Part shown: positions 1-15,400 of the stretch, in pieces
Position numbering within the stretch: position 1 is the first letter of the stretch
How the letters are laid out: each line of letters begins with the position of its first letter
From: Watersipora subatra
Taxonomy: Eukaryota; Bryozoa; Gymnolaemata; Cheilostomatida; Watersiporidae
Length of the DNA stretch: 64,000 nt
Assembly (NCBI RefSeq): GCF_963576615.1
Contig: NC_088708.1
Coordinates: 68,096,672 to 68,160,671 of the forward strand
Direction of reading: 5' to 3'
Program-made: the position numbers and the translations under genes
The notes under the pieces: model-generated
Told to the model about the DNA's origin: nothing
The model's database searches: none
Seen by the model: the letters and a program-made list of their open reading frames with translations, nothing else

Positions 1-448
1 GCAACTAATCTAGATTCAATATCCATATTTCTTTGCGTATGACACCTTTGCTATTATGTAATCCGCAATGTCGTAAATTAAGAAATGCAGAGCTCACCTT
101 TCAGAGAATAAAGAAACAACATTGGAATGAAGGCAGGAGGCGAGTACAAAGCGCGTTGCTTATAACTGTCAATTCACACGGATTATTGATTTAACGCTAG
201 CAAGAATAATAAGGCCTCTCTGACGTAGCATAACACACTACTTCCACTACTTAAAATCTTCACTCACAGCTCAGTGTTGGGGTTGTGAGGATGGTGCGAA
301 CATGCTCAGCGCTGATTGTAACGCAGGTCTTTCTCGGATGTTATAAAGTGTCTCCGGCTCGTCGCTAATGGCAGTTGTGGCCAGCGCTAACTTCGGTTTA
401 CGCTCATCGCGATACGACTTGACGTATGATAGGTGTGCTATAGCGTGC
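1..448. other. upstream flank of PDE4 first recognised coding exon
   Basis: I recognise no gene or repeat here. The frame of the first PDE4 coding exon stays open back to an ATG at 368, so translation could start at 368 instead of 449. Promoter or 5' untranslated sequence is likely, but no clear TATA or initiator element was found. Confidence 0.3.
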
Positions 449-3400
449 ATGTCGTCTAACACTTTAGAAATTCCTCATCGAGGAATCAAGCGATCAGCGA
501 CTCCGCTGCGAAACTACCGGAGCTCATTTTTCAACAGCGGCATCGATGAGAGTGACTCTAGCTATAACCCAGGGTAAGGCATCATACAGTCAGTCAAGCA
601 TTTATATACGATGAGCTACTCCAACAGGGAGATAACTCTCAAAGCTTGTCTAACTTGGACCAAACCTAATTATCAGGTGTAGAAGTTTATATTGTTTGGT
701 TTTTAATTTTAATAATGTAATAGTGATGGTAAGCTCTCCTGATGCTATGACAGCAGTAAGCTTTCCTGCTGACTCTAAATTAAAAATTCTTAAACTCGTA
801 TACTTAGCTCACCACAAGTCTATGGTCAGTATACCCTGCATACACCGTATTTGCTGTACGATTCCGGAATTAGCACATACATGTATTTACACTGTCTGCA
901 AACTAGCTGACAACTCTGTGAATCATAAAGTATGCAGAGATTCTAAAGATAAAGAATAGATAAAAAGGTACTCATGCTTGTACAAGTTCTCAACATTATG
1001 ACGAAAAATCTTGCATATCAGTTTTAAACTTGTACTTGTTTCTCCGTTTGGTTAGATTTAATAGCGTAAATCTGAAGCAACCACAAAAAAAAACAAAGAG
1101 TATCATTAATTGCTTACCAGGTGTGCTTATAATTCACCGTGTTATTAATCACTGTTTGAAATACATAGGATAAACCTTCATCAAAGTTACAGTAGAAATA
1201 CCATTGCAAAACTTCACTTTTAATGAAAGCAAACTATAAATTACTCAAAAGATTGTATGCACGTGTAAATATTTTTGAACAGAAAGATTCCTTGCTTTCT
1301 ATTTTTTCAAATTAATAAAATGATTAGCTGTAATTTGTTAATAAAAATTTAAATACTACAATTATACTTGTTGTTGTAATTTGTCTAATACTCAACTGGG
1401 ATGTGAGATAACAAGAAATCACCTGTCATCACCTGTCATCTTTTACCATCGTCTGCCGTCACCTGTCATTGTTCGCCATGAAATGTTTTTCCTCCCCATT
1501 TTCTTGTCTAATTCCTTTTCCTCCCTTGCAAATTTATGTTGCTCTTTATTTCTATTTTTCCCTTGCTGTTTCAATTGCTAGATGTTCATGCTGCTGTCCC
1601 ATGTATGAAAGATTACTATTGTAGACACGAAGATGTCATTGTCACACCATTCGCCCAGATTCTCCAAACACTGAGAACTGTACGAAGCAACTTCATAAAC
1701 ATTACCAAGATTACCAATGCTAAGTAAGTGATTATATTACCGATCTCAAAAAAACGGTCGATGTTATGATGCTACTGTACATGACAGAAATTTAATCGGC
1801 AAAAGATCATTAAGGTAAAAGGTCGATAAAAATGTAGCCATGAATCATAATGATCAACAAAAATTACATTAATGTAATCAAATCTTTAATCTAATCAAGG
1901 AAATTTCGCTTCTTGAAGAAAATCAACTCTTTAAAATTGTTCTGACTGGGCCCAAGCGGAGCCATAAAGTCGCACAGTGATATATATAGTCAAATATACT
2001 GACATTCAAGGCTGAGTAAGCTAACATTCTTGCTGACCTTGGCACACCAATTGCATATTCACTGCGACAGCGATCATTACATCAAATGAAACACATTGCT
2101 TTAATCAAATATGACGTTTCATGGGCCAACCAAAAAACATAAACTTTGCATTTTAGTAAAATCGGTCTTTACAAAGCCTAATCAAACTTGGGCTGATGGC
2201 TAATTACAAATCTCTGCAATGCAAGTCACATGTTGTTTTCAATTTAAAACGTACATGTAGTTTGGTTTTTTGGTAACGTAATATACAAAAAAAGTTTTAC
2301 TAGGGTTAGTGCAAAAACAATCCTTCGTTTTTTCATGACGTCATTTTATCATTGTCGGTCATCTTTATAGACAACTTTTATCGTTAAAAACGTGAAGCTT
2401 TTGCAATGAATTTTGGAAAAGGATGCTTTTGTTTGCCTTTTTTTTATTAAAGTGTCTAAACAACATCAAAAAATACTATTAAATAAAAGAGTAACGATCG
2501 TTTTCTACAAATATGGCCGCTTTCCGTGAACGAGCACATGTGCAAACGGCTTGATGACGTCAAAAAAACGATGAATAGGTAATTATTTGCTGTCATAATT
2601 ATTAGTAGTCTGCTGCTCTATGGACCATAATGGAAATTGCGGCAGGTAGACAACCACGTCAGAGTCAACCAAGCAAGCTAGTTATTATCTGGTGCAGAGC
2701 TTTTGTGACATCGTTAGCGCGAGATGGTTGGAATGATAGGCATGATAAACAAATAGCTGTTCCTAAGGGAAACACATCAACTGATGCTGCGCTCAAGCGC
2801 TGTCTGACGCAACAAAGGTCAAGAAACCTTCCCTTTAGAGGTCACTGACCATAATATAATTTATGCAAACAAGCTAACGCTCGTTGTTCTAATGTTGATA
2901 TCCTGAAAACCTTGCCGTTCTTCTGTCTCAACATAAGCCAATTATTGCGAAGTATTCAAGGGAGGCAACTTACTTCAAAGCTTCTACCATGATTAAAGTT
3001 AGCAAAAAGTGTAGCTTTTACATATATTATTTTGTTACGTTATGTGATCATTCCTGATAACATTGTAGAGGCAGTCGAGGCTCAACTACTCCCCAGCCTA
3101 GCAACTCTCTTGCTAACAACATGAAGCATACAATGGCAGGTGAGACCGTTTGCTGTCCTAAACTTAGCCTCCTTCTGTCATAGGTTCTGTATAATTAGTT
3201 TTATCTATTTTTATAGTGCTACATCAGACAACAGAGCCATTTCTTCTGAACCTCCTCGCATAATTGTAAGATCTAGTAATATCTAAATTAACTCTATGAA
3301 TGTATATAAAATAATTCCTCTCCAAGTTTTTTTGGTGGATCTAGATCAGAGCTCCCTGACATAAAGTCAGAAGACAAGCACTTGTTATAGTTGTCAGAAT

Positions 3401-6400
3401 ACACAGACATACTTGGCACACAGTAGCGCTGGGAGTGCTATGCTATACTGTCTATAGCAAGCTTTTAATTGGTCAACAAAGGTTATTGTCTCTTTAAGGT
3501 TTACTTAAGCTAGTGGCACGGATTAACAGTTATGAGTGTTATGCGAGATGACGTAGGCTCTGCAATGAAGCTCCCTTGAGAACGCACGACCTTCTCCACG
3601 CTAAGAAAGCTTTGCCACATTAGCAGCAGCATTAGCAGCTGCATTAGTGGCAGCGAGTGCTAATTCAATATTGTATGTTGTAGTGAATTCTCATTATACA
3701 GCTTGTATCCTTCGTAAAAGCTAGCTAACGTAAAAGCTAGCTAACGCAAATTGTTTAGTTAATTCTGCTAATTGCCTAGGTTCTGCTCAGAGGCAGCAGT
3801 TAAACTTCTCTAGAATTTGTGTTCTATAGCAACAAGAAAAAACAAACTAGCTAACTGTAATTAGACGCTTGATGTGCCACGTGACAGTTCCTGTGAGCCT
3901 CTTCTATGCTGATGAAAATAAAAGGAATGCTTTTTAAAAATGTTGTAACGTGGTACAGACAGCTTCGCAACAGTGTGCGGCAAGCTTGTAAAGTAGCTAT
4001 ATAACTTCAATATGTTGGTTGTTGGCTATTGACTGGGTTAGGTCATTTCCTGAGAGTTTAACTGCCTATTTTCAATGTGACTTTTTTATTACTGCGCTCT
4101 TGTAATAAATAATTTGGTAAGTAAACTTTTCGGTAGTTTTCAATACGCAGTCTAGCGTCGTACATGCATAGGGTAGAAGTTAATTTGTGAAACTCTGGTC
4201 ATACATTGAACCTTGTGAGCAGGAAGTAATAACAAGGGGAGAGTAATAATAATAACACAGAATAATAATATATATCATGATAATAGCGATCGATGGTATA
4301 TCATTACCAGCAAATCAGTTAAATTTTTGATGTGTTTTGGACAGAGGATGAAAACCAACAAATAGCAAGGACTACCTTGGAGGAACTAGACTGGTGTTTG
4401 GACCAGCTAGAGACAATGCATACCCACAGGTCTGTCGGTGATCTGGCTTCCACTAAGGTAATAAAACAGACATGATAGCACACATAGTAATAATCACCAT
4501 GTTTCTCAATGAGGTTAACCTGCAAGTTTGAGTCATCTGCAATATCGGTAAAAACCCGCAAGTCAATCGAGTTTTGTTACTCGATTCCCTTGCCTTGCGA
4601 GTTTGATTTGACTTGATTGACTTAAATTGTTACTCGCAAATTTTTATTGAATGTTTCTTGCTTGCAAAAGAAGAAAAAAGGCCCTTGCGAATAATGCACA
4701 AAAAATGCTCCACAAGACATTCCATTTTAAATATTTTCCACTCTTCAGCCACTCCTATTTCACAAGCAAACTGCTAAGTGAGACAAGAACTTATAGCCAT
4801 GACCTCTGGCATTGAATTCCTTATCTTCTTCAACAAAGCCCCTGCATTATCACATGGGAACACCATGTGCACACAATTCCAAATTTGCATCATCTGTACA
4901 ATGAAAACAGGGTGTATTAATCCACACTAAACTCTGCAAAGAATGTGATTTGATCATTCCAACTGGCTATATTATAATCATACATATGTGGCTGATTGAC
5001 TCTGAAAGCTTTACGATAACTTTTTAACAAACCAATAAATTTATCCGTTTTCTTTTAAAAGTGGGTAGCTTAACCAAGACTGATTTGGCATCTGTATTTG
5101 CCATATTGTTCACGTAGCTTGTTTGCATTTTTTATCGTCTGTTCAATATCGCATTCTGCAAAGTTTTGATTGGTTTCAGTTTAGAAAAATGCTTGGAAAA
5201 GAGCTATCAGCTTTCGAAGCTGCCAGCAACAACGTAGGAGCAACAGGAAACAGCAGAGTGTCTGAATTCATTATAAATACCTACCTTGGTAAGTCTCATG
5301 TTAGATCCCATCATTATAAATATTTGCTTACCTTGGTAAGTGTCGTGTTAGGACCCATCCTTATAAATACTTACCTGGGTAAGTAACATGTTAGGTCCAA
5401 CCAATACTCTCTATTTATTGGAACAAATACTCAAGGCTAGCCTGTGCCCCACTTGATTTACCAGCCTCTCGCGACGATCTATTGACTGTTTAGATAAAGA
5501 GCAGGAACTTGAACTGCCTTACCCAGAAGGTTCAGGAGGCGGCAAGTCAGCTCCACAGGCCGCAAGTAGCTCAGAGTATATACAGACAGAGGCTATTCAA
5601 CCCAAGGTATGGCTCATTCCTTTGTTTCACTTGAAAACCCTTTTAAATGAATTAAACACAAAACAGTCTTCGATTCGTGGCGTGTTCACATCTGCCGCCA
5701 AGTAATCTATTTACCTATTGTTAATATTTACAAAAGATTTATTCTTTGAAAGTCATGTAAACCATAAATCTAATATTTAGTATATTTTAATTTTGTGAAC
5801 TCTCAGAATACTAGAGCCTTCTACATGTAGCAATCTCAGAACAAGCCTTGACCTTGAAAGGTCGATGATTCCATGATCGTTGCTCAGATACATAGAGAAC
5901 TGCCTGTTGCGAGTTCTTATGATGTCAGACAACTCTTCTAGCCGACTAGAAAACTGCCTCTGTCTTAAGCAACCGATCAATAAGCAATTAGCATGAGTCA
6001 GCACTGACGTCATTGCATCATGCTTGATTAGCCCGAGACCAATTACAATGCAAACAGGAGTATTGACCTGAGGCATGGCTTTCAGCTTATTGGATTCAAG
6101 ATATTCTTAACCTAACACCTGACTTGGGTTTTTATTCATTGCAGATCTCTCATAAGGTTCTTTCCAAAACTAGCTCGGCTAGCTGTATCCCAGAATGCCC
6201 AGAAGATATTCCAGTCTCTGGTGTGACAACTCCATCAGAGCCAGAGCTTATGCAAGTAAGTATTTCAATATGAAACATCAAACAACGCTTGGTGCTGGAG
6301 GTGACATTTCAGACAATTCATGCGTAAAAGGCATAATTTTAAGCAATCTGTTTACTGGCAGTGAAAGATCAAACAATTTGTATGTCAATAGCATAGCTTC

Positions 6401-9400
6401 AAGTGATTATATACTAAAGACATAGCTTCAAATTATTATGTACCGAGAATTTAAATTCCAAAGTTCTATTTATAGGCGGTATAGCATCTAAAAAGCACAA
6501 TATTGAGTAGCTAATATACAAGAAACGTAGCCTCAAACAAATGCAAAACAATAAGCATAGCCTCGGAATCAACTAAGTAGAAAGGGAACATGTTGTAATA
6601 CCCAAACATAAATAGGGAAATTGTAAGCAGTCAAAATGAATGTAGTCTAAATTAAAAATCTCTTTCAACTAGCTTCCAGAGGTACACACTATTATAAAAC
6701 TAAGCTTATGCGTAATTCCGTATATAACATACGGATAACGTGAAGACATGTTACCTTTACAGCAATGCCATAACAAAAACAATCATCCAAAGTCAGCCAA
6801 AGCGTGCCTATTTTTATTGAAACGCAAAAAACTTATAAAGCATTTCAAAGAATGTTACGTGCTATGCGCATGTGCAAATGACAAAACAACTTGATCCTAG
6901 AGAATATGTAAAATGCTATTCTAATACCAACTAGAAGTTCTGCGAGAAGTTTCTATACTGTGGGAAAGCTATGAGTTGAAGATAATGTTGATAGTAGGGA
7001 GAACAACAAACAATGAAAGTAGGAAACATTACTTGAGTCTCTGAGAGCTCTCAGGATTTTTACTGTCTAAGAGCCTATGATAACACTGGAAAAAGGGTGT
7101 AAAGTTGAAGTGGGACCTGCGACCTTGATTTGTCGTTGTATAGATGGCTCATGAAAGCAGTGGATTTAAAATTGTTTAATACACTAAAACAGTTTTTGTA
7201 ATGAATAAAAAAATTTAGTTGTTCAAAAAATTATATTTATTCATAATTGAAAACATATCAATGCATATACTTGTGCGTACTTCTATCAACGCATATACTT
7301 GTGCGTACTTCTATCAATGCATATACACATACCTTCATGTATATCTATCATTGTTTCACTGGTGAATTTATCCACAATATTTGTCTCAGATAACTACTGT
7401 ATGTTAGTCAATCTATTAAGCAATAGACAAGAAAGACCAGAGTTACATAACAAACTAATGACCTTGTGGCAAGGTCATTATTCACACTTAAATCTGGATT
7501 TATTTTTGCACGCAAATGTCCACGCATGCGAAGTACTTTATGATTTTTTATTACAGCACCTAGAGAAGGTAGACGACTGGGGAATAGACGTATTTAAAAT
7601 AGCTCAACTCTCTAATGACAGACCTCTTACCTGCATTGCCTACACAATTATGAAGGTATTGGGTTACTTACTTCCTTCCAACGACCTGCCACCTGCGTGT
7701 TATGTCTTGTAGCAACTTAGCTGAATCATCTTTTGGCACATTAGAGTCAGCGGTTCGATGGTAGGCATCGTCTTTCTTTTCTTTGTGACTGCTATTTGAT
7801 AAATAGTCGGTGTTCATTCGTCTACAATGATGGTGATTGTGCAAGATTTACACTCTATGAAGAAAGATGATGAATGCGCTAGTCGCTTCAACTACCTTGA
7901 CTTGGCCTGATGTCAGCAGACTTTTTGTGTCTATTGAGGGCTTTAATCTAATCGCTGAGAGCTTACATGGCTCTGGTTTTGGATGCCTAAGAAGGACAAG
8001 CTGAGAAATATCACTTCAACAATTGTTCTGCAGCTACTCAAAATCGCCTGCTGCCACCTGTATTAACTTTTATCCGAGGTCTCAATATGTCTTTTTAAAG
8101 TTGTCTATTAGAAAATCTTCAATGAAAAACTAACATTTTAGCGTATTACAAAAAAATGTCGATTGCAACATTTTTGTCGGAAAGTTGACAAGCTAAACAT
8201 CATCGTTAAACTGATCCTCTAACGATGCCTTAGTCGTATTTAATGCTACAGTATTACAATATTTTTAGTTGCTTCAGCTATTCTATCAAAGAAACACGTA
8301 TTCTTGTAGTTATCATTTATTGCTATCAACTCACAGATCGTAAAAAGAGGTTGGATGGAAATCGCAAAAATCTTAACTGAGTACATTCAAATTTGGTAAA
8401 AATGGAGTATAGACTTTTTATAGGTCGAAAAATTACATAATTGATTGTTAAGAATGTAAGCTAACTTTTAAGTATACTAATTTTAAAAGTTGTCCATGTT
8501 TCCAAAATTATTTTGTACAAAACATTTAAAAATGTTCATAAACACAGTTTTTTTAAAGTTGTATGACTGATTTGTGTTTTACTTCACTCTGGCAAAGATT
8601 GCATAGATTTATCACATCCTTGCATAGATTTATCACATCCTTGCATAGATTTATCACATCCTTGTATAGATTTATCACACCCGTAGCACAAGTTCTCTTC
8701 TAGCTTTGAGTTGCTAACAAGCTATTCATTTCTCTTGTAGAAGAGGAATCTACTCAACTTGTTCCAGATAAATCCACAGACTCTTGTCACTTACCTCATG
8801 CACCTGGAGGCGCACTATCACACAGATGTGCCCTATCACAACAACATGCACGCTGCCGATGTCGTACAGTCAGCTCATGTTCTACTTAATGCACAGGTAT
8901 TGAAGGTTGGTTGCTGCTTCAGCTAGTCTCTGTTGCCGAGCTCGTACTGTCTCCCAGGTGTTTCTCTGCTAAATTACCGTATATGGTATGCTTATCGCAC
9001 TACACAACATTCGTTTAGTTGCCTAATCTTGTATGCTGACACTGTAACAAATTATTTAATCTCTTGCCTTATACGGTATGTCTAAACAGCTCTTCCTAAC
9101 AGACTATTTACTCTGTAGCCTTATATAGTATGTTTAAACATATCTTGCTAAATTGCCCTATATGGTACGCTTATACCATTGCACATTCTTTATTGAGTTA
9201 TCCTAAATAGTTGCTGGTTGCTCTACAAACCAGGATAACCCTACATGAACTTTTTGCAGTGTAAAATGCAATTTAAAAAAATATTTGAAAAAATCTAATT
9301 GCGAACTACAAGAATATATTATTTAGAATTTATTAAAAAGCAATGATTATTCTAGAAAATAAGTTTGTATATTCAGTTGCTAAAAGTACAAAATGAAATT

Positions 9401-12400
9401 AATTAATTTTGACATTCCAGTTTGATTATTTTGTAACAAAAATAATGACAAATTTTTATCATACTTTCTGTTCATATAAAATTGTTGGTAGATGAGTATT
9501 GCATAAACATGATAGAAGTTATTTCCTGCTATGACTTGAAGTCACTCTTTTAATTAATTGTTTTGTGTAATAATGTAGGTTTTTATGATTTACTAAAACT
9601 AGCAGCAATTTTGAACACTACATACAATAAATATTTTCAAATATGTGCAGGTGGCAATAAAAACTTTCACACAGTGTTACTAGCAAGATTGTTATAGATA
9701 TTGTAACAATTGACTTGCAACATAAATATGCAAAGAATTTTCTTACAGAGTGTTTTTATTGATGAGAAGCATAGCCTGTGCTCCTAGTTACTCTATACAA
9801 TACTATATTTATAAAATGTCTTAATTGGAAAACAAATCATTTAGTAAATATCCGGTAGTTTTCTGAGCCCTTAGGAAATTCTTGTGTAAAGTCGTATCGT
9901 AGTAAAAGTCATATCAAAATCCTCTACAACTCCCCAGTCTAACATTTCATTGAAGCAAGGTTATGACAATCGTAGAAGTTTGTGACTATTGTAGAAGGTT
10001 ATGACAATCGTAGAAGTTTGTGACAATCGTAGAAGGTTATGACAATCGGAGAAGATTATGACAACTGTAGAAGGTTATGACAAGCTTTGCGCAATCACGC
10101 AACGACATTATCAAAGAAATACATAATTGTACCTTTGAGGGCAACAAAACTATGTTTAGAAAAAAATTGCTTATTGATATGCGGGGTGACTGCACTGGTC
10201 GATATAGAGAAACTAGAACTCAAGGCTTGCAATGCCGATATATCAATATGTGTCATACACTCCTCAAAGCAGCTTTTACAATTGTAGTTATACAAATAGC
10301 TTGGCTATTATTGGCTACAAGCAATAGTTAATTTTATGCTGCTTGAGGCAGTGCAAGCAAGATATTAGTTTAGTGTACCCGCTATATCATCAAACCATTA
10401 TTTGTTCCTCTAGAAATTAATTGCGTCATCGAGTGACTAGGATTTACTAAACAATTATTTGCTAATTACTAATGCTAATTACTTAATATATTATTTGCTT
10501 GCTTTTATGTTATACTGTTTCACTCGGCAAGTGTCGCAATATGTTGAAGTAGCAACCACTTGCTAGCCCTTGCCATAAAACGCTTTATTCAATGGCAACG
10601 CTCACTGACTGGTAAATGTCACAAAGCTATGCATTCAATATGCGGGCAAAAGGTGCTGAAGTGCTATATCTGGTGATTATATATGTTGCTTGCGGTCAAA
10701 CTGCTGGATTATGAACACCTGTTTGTTCGTGTCAAATATTTCCCATGTCTCACATATGGCTCCAATAGCTTTTTTTACTGCACTTTAGACAATTTATACT
10801 TTATTAAATTGTGTTATATTTAATAGCTTAACTATCACATGTAGCACATTGTCTTGCAGCCGATATTTAATGATTTGGAAGTGCTAGCCACATTATTTGC
10901 CTGTGCTGCACATGATGTCGACCATCCTGGAGTTTCCAACCAGTTTCTGGTTGTTACAGGTAAATATATGGAGTATTCAAACAGACAGCTAAAATTCTCT
11001 GGCATCCATCAAATGTCAAACATCTTTAAAATTAAAATAAATTAAATTTTTATTGCTAGTTGATTGAGGTGGTCTTTTAATTTATTCAGAAATTTTAGGT
11101 ATCATTCAAGGCTTGAAACATTTATCATGGACTTCAAATATTTTTAGACTATGAAATACAGCTCTCTAATTAAAATAATGCGTTTAATGTTATGAAATAT
11201 TTGACTAAAATAAACATACTTGAATTAATAACAAAATGAAATGCTTAATAATAAGAAAAAATTGATTATATTTGTTTTTGTGTCACTATATGTGACACAC
11301 TTTTTCTATAAAAATGATTTATTGAGCAGTCTATAAAGTATAGATATATATTCTAGATTTAGAATAAAATAAATACCAACTACATCTGCTAAGAATATCC
11401 TGATCATATTCAAATTTTCTGTTTTAAACAATTCCGTAAACTCAATATCCAATTATAGTGATGAGGGGTTTATCTGTAAGTAATTATCTAATTAATAAGT
11501 AATTTAATCATTAATTACGCTAGTTTAAATACATATTTTATATATAAAAATAGAATAAGATTTAGCATTTAACTTGTCTGATTCCGAGCAGTTGCATTCT
11601 AATAAATGTGGAACTATGTTCTCCAAGAAACCAGTGTGTACCTATTTCATGTGTTCTTACTTGCTTACCTCTGTATAGTTATCAGAGATTTGACATCTGC
11701 AGCAATAACATGGTTTCCCTGCTTTTTCACTAATGATAAAGCAGGCCAAACACATCTGTTGCGCATTGCAGAGGCGGAGTTAGCCTATCTCTACAATGAC
11801 GAATCTGTCCTTGAGAATCATCACATAGCACTTGGCTTTCAGCTACTCAAGGACGAAGGGTGCAATGTCTTCTCCCAACTCACCCCTAAGCAGTGGAAGA
11901 CTGTAAGAAAAATGGCTATTGACATGGTGAGCAAAGAGTAAGAGATAAATAAGCTTTATTCAGTCAGCTGGCTGTGAAGTTGCTGATGGCAGCTAGTCTC
12001 AACTCAATTCAGACTATACAAATAGTTGACCAGCTTATTCCTAATGGGTGAAGACAACTCCTATTTAGTTGGTAATCATGGTTCTAGCCTTTGGTGTTCC
12101 TGGTTTCCCTGGTGCTTCTGTTTTTTTTTGTGTGACTTGAACGAATAGTATTTTGAGTGGTTTGAAGTGAGGTAAATTTTTGTCGGAGTCATTTCACCAC
12201 AAGCTGCTAATGCTTCTTCCTGCTTGAGCTTTTTGAATGCAGCTAAAAGTTTAGTACCCTTTGACTGCCACTGCATACAACCAATCCCCGATATATTCTA
12301 TATATCATTAAATCTCTGTACATGAATAGTTGGGAACACAAACTTATTACATAAATACAAAGAATTAGAGAGGACTAAGGCTATTATTTCTAGTGTAATC

Positions 12401-15400
12401 TACGCTAGATAAACAAGTGACTCTGTCAATATTTACTTAGAATTCATAGTATTCAATTTCTGCTTGAGCTCATTTCTCTCAGGCAATGGGTATCTAAGCC
12501 GTTGAGGTGAGAGTGCAATGCTATCAACGTTGCCTAGGACGGATGATGTCAGTATAGAATATAATCTCCTTGTTCTCAGCGGACTGAGGTGTGTGGTCGC
12601 TGTCGGCAGCGAACAAAGACATGAACTTCAGAGATTCGTGTTTAGATAGCGTATTTAAAAGTAACTAAAGCATTGTACTAGTGTTTGCATATGATGACAG
12701 AGTTTCATATTCTGAATTACAGCAGTATGCATGACTTAACGTCCTGAAGCTTAACATATAGACTTACTAGAGTGTGTGGTTTATCTCACCTTGTCATTTT
12801 TAACATATACAAGTAGAATTCCTTTTAATCACAAATTGTTTAGAGTTATCGGTGCTTCGCATAGATTATTTATTGATTGTCAGCCCATCTTATTGAGAAG
12901 GTCTAATCCTGGGAAATATTAATCATAAATTATTTGCTAGCTAAGGGGGGCGTGAGTGGGTGAAAACCAGGATAGCTAAGGCCGCCCCCAAAGCCCTTGA
13001 TGATTGACAACAAAAGACTTTTCTTCCATATTTGTTAAGATTGACGCTACCTGAGGCTATCAAATTTGTCTGTCATTGTATTGTTATATTGAGCAATGCT
13101 CCTGCTGAATATCAGATCAAAATCTATGATAATCTTCAGATCAGTATGATCAGCGGCTAGTCTAGTATATCGTGAAAGGACAAACACAAAAGGCAAGCAT
13201 CAAAGGTGATGATTTACAGAAAATAATAAATTGTCACTAAGCAAAAGTTATAATGGCCATAGGAAGGTTTAGGTTTTAATAAATGGCGTTATGATAATTA
13301 TATAGAATGATATTATAATTGTATCCCAATATTAGTCTATACTTGCCAAACACGCAGTACCAGAGTTTAACATCACAACAATATACTAAAACTCTGCGAT
13401 GCACTTTTATGTTATTGAAAAGTAAAAAAAAAAATTATTGTATTACTAGGTGCTAGCAACGGATATGTCTAAACATATGGGTCTGTTGGCGGATCTGAAG
13501 ACGATGGTGGAGACGAAGAAAGTAGCCGCTGCCTACGAGTTGAAACTAGACAACTATGCTGAAAGAATACAGGTGTGTAAAAGTAATGGGACAAGCAGGT
13601 GCCAAAGAGCTGCTAAACTATTGCTATTTGCTGTTGAAGAGTCATTGACAGTAGTAGACAGGTACCTGAGAATAATTGGTTCAGTCTCGAACTAATTGAA
13701 CTGTCTATATTGTCAAAGGATACAGGTGCTTCTAAACAACCAAGCTGTTATTAGCTTACATGGGATATCATTTGTTGCAGGTTTTACAAAACCTCGTTCA
13801 CTGCGCTGACTTAAGCAATCCAACTAAACCACGAAACTATTACAATCAGTGGACAACACGAATCACTGAAGAGTTCTTCCGACAAGGCGACAAGGAGAAA
13901 AAGTTGGATATAGCGATAAGCCCGATGTGCGAGAGACCAAACAGCGACATGGAGTACAATGAGTGTGTAGCCAAAACTCAGGTAAGCAGAGAAATAGCTT
14001 GGGATTCTCACCTTGAAGTGTGTTGTAATTTTGGAAAACTCGAAAACCACATGCTAATTCAGAGTGTAATAAAATAGACAGAGTCGATATACTTACAGAG
14101 TATGATTGGATCTACCAGCAAGATAAATTCTATTTTTAATACAAATTATGGCAACAACATTTATAGCTGAAAACAAGGAGAAAACTGTAGCAAATTTAAA
14201 ATATAAATGAATGGCTGATAGCTATTAATTGTTGTAATACTAGCAGCCAAGCTTAAATCTATGACTTGCTGGTGAAAAGTAAGCTTGAGAAACTCTCCTC
14301 ATGCCTTCACCAGAAGATCAAAGAGCAAACATGAAAATTGGGAGAACTGCTAAAAACTGAAGCCATTTGAGAGCATTGGGATTCTAGAATACACAATTGT
14401 AGTCTTTGGTGGCATGCAATATATATATTTTTCAAAGTTTGTGGGTATGTGTGTGGATTCATCAAGAGCTACAATATTAAAATCTTCACATAAATTAAAG
14501 TGTCACATACTGATGGATTTGAACTCACAACAAATGCATCTGCAAGTTGTTTGTCCAAGCACTCTACCACTGAGCTACAAATAGCATCTTAATATATGAT
14601 GTTATTATATTCCCCATATCATATTCACGCGTTATCATTACTTTAACATTGTGCCCACGCGTTACGATGCTTTTGTTAATAAACAATTGTCGTAAGGTTC
14701 AATTACTATATTTGGGGTCAAGGCCAATTCTTCTTTTGTGGACAATTATATTATCTCCGTAGTAAGAGCCTCGAAATTTTCTTTCCTTTCTGTCAGACAA
14801 TGACAGTACAATTTCATTTTTACATTTGTACCACTATCGTTGTATTCAAAGTTTTGATGGATAGCTTCTGGTGGAACAGTAACTTTTTTAAACACACAGA
14901 CTTCTGTGCAAGAATTGTTATTATTAATTCAACATATTCAGGAGTTTTATTGTTTTCTATGTTCGTATTAATTGTATCATTACCGATTCATCTTTTATTG
15001 TAATCGTAGCAAAACAGACTTAATTTAGCTATTACTTGTTAATTATTTCACATTTATATTTAAAACCTTTAATAGTGGTTTTATTTATTTTTTATTTATT
15101 TGACCTGCACAAAACATTTTCCTCATCACATGAAGTTTGAAAATTAGTTATTTGACAAGGTATGAAAACCTTTACAGTTGTTTTTATTTTCTCTCTTAAT
15201 TTTTTTCAACTACACAAAAATTTTTCTCATGATACGTAGTTTGAAAGTTAGAATGACAAATGTTGTTATATTTTAAATACAAATCAATTTTCTGTCGAAA
15301 GGCTTTTTATTACTCAAGCAACGCCGGGTGGCACAGCTAGTTGGTTATATATTACTAATAGCCACTCTATTACAATTGCAAAAATTCAAGGTTACCCAAC

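Noticed and set aside
7299-7712. 137-residue plus-strand frame before and across PDE4 exon 8
   Set aside because: Only its last part (7557-7655) is real PDE4 coding sequence; the front is the 369-bp repeat and intron.
14513-14578. tRNA gene on the minus strand
   Set aside because: Box-A and box-B motifs are present but the cloverleaf cannot be formed, and the block recurs inside repeats at 20.9, 21.1 and 31.5 kb.
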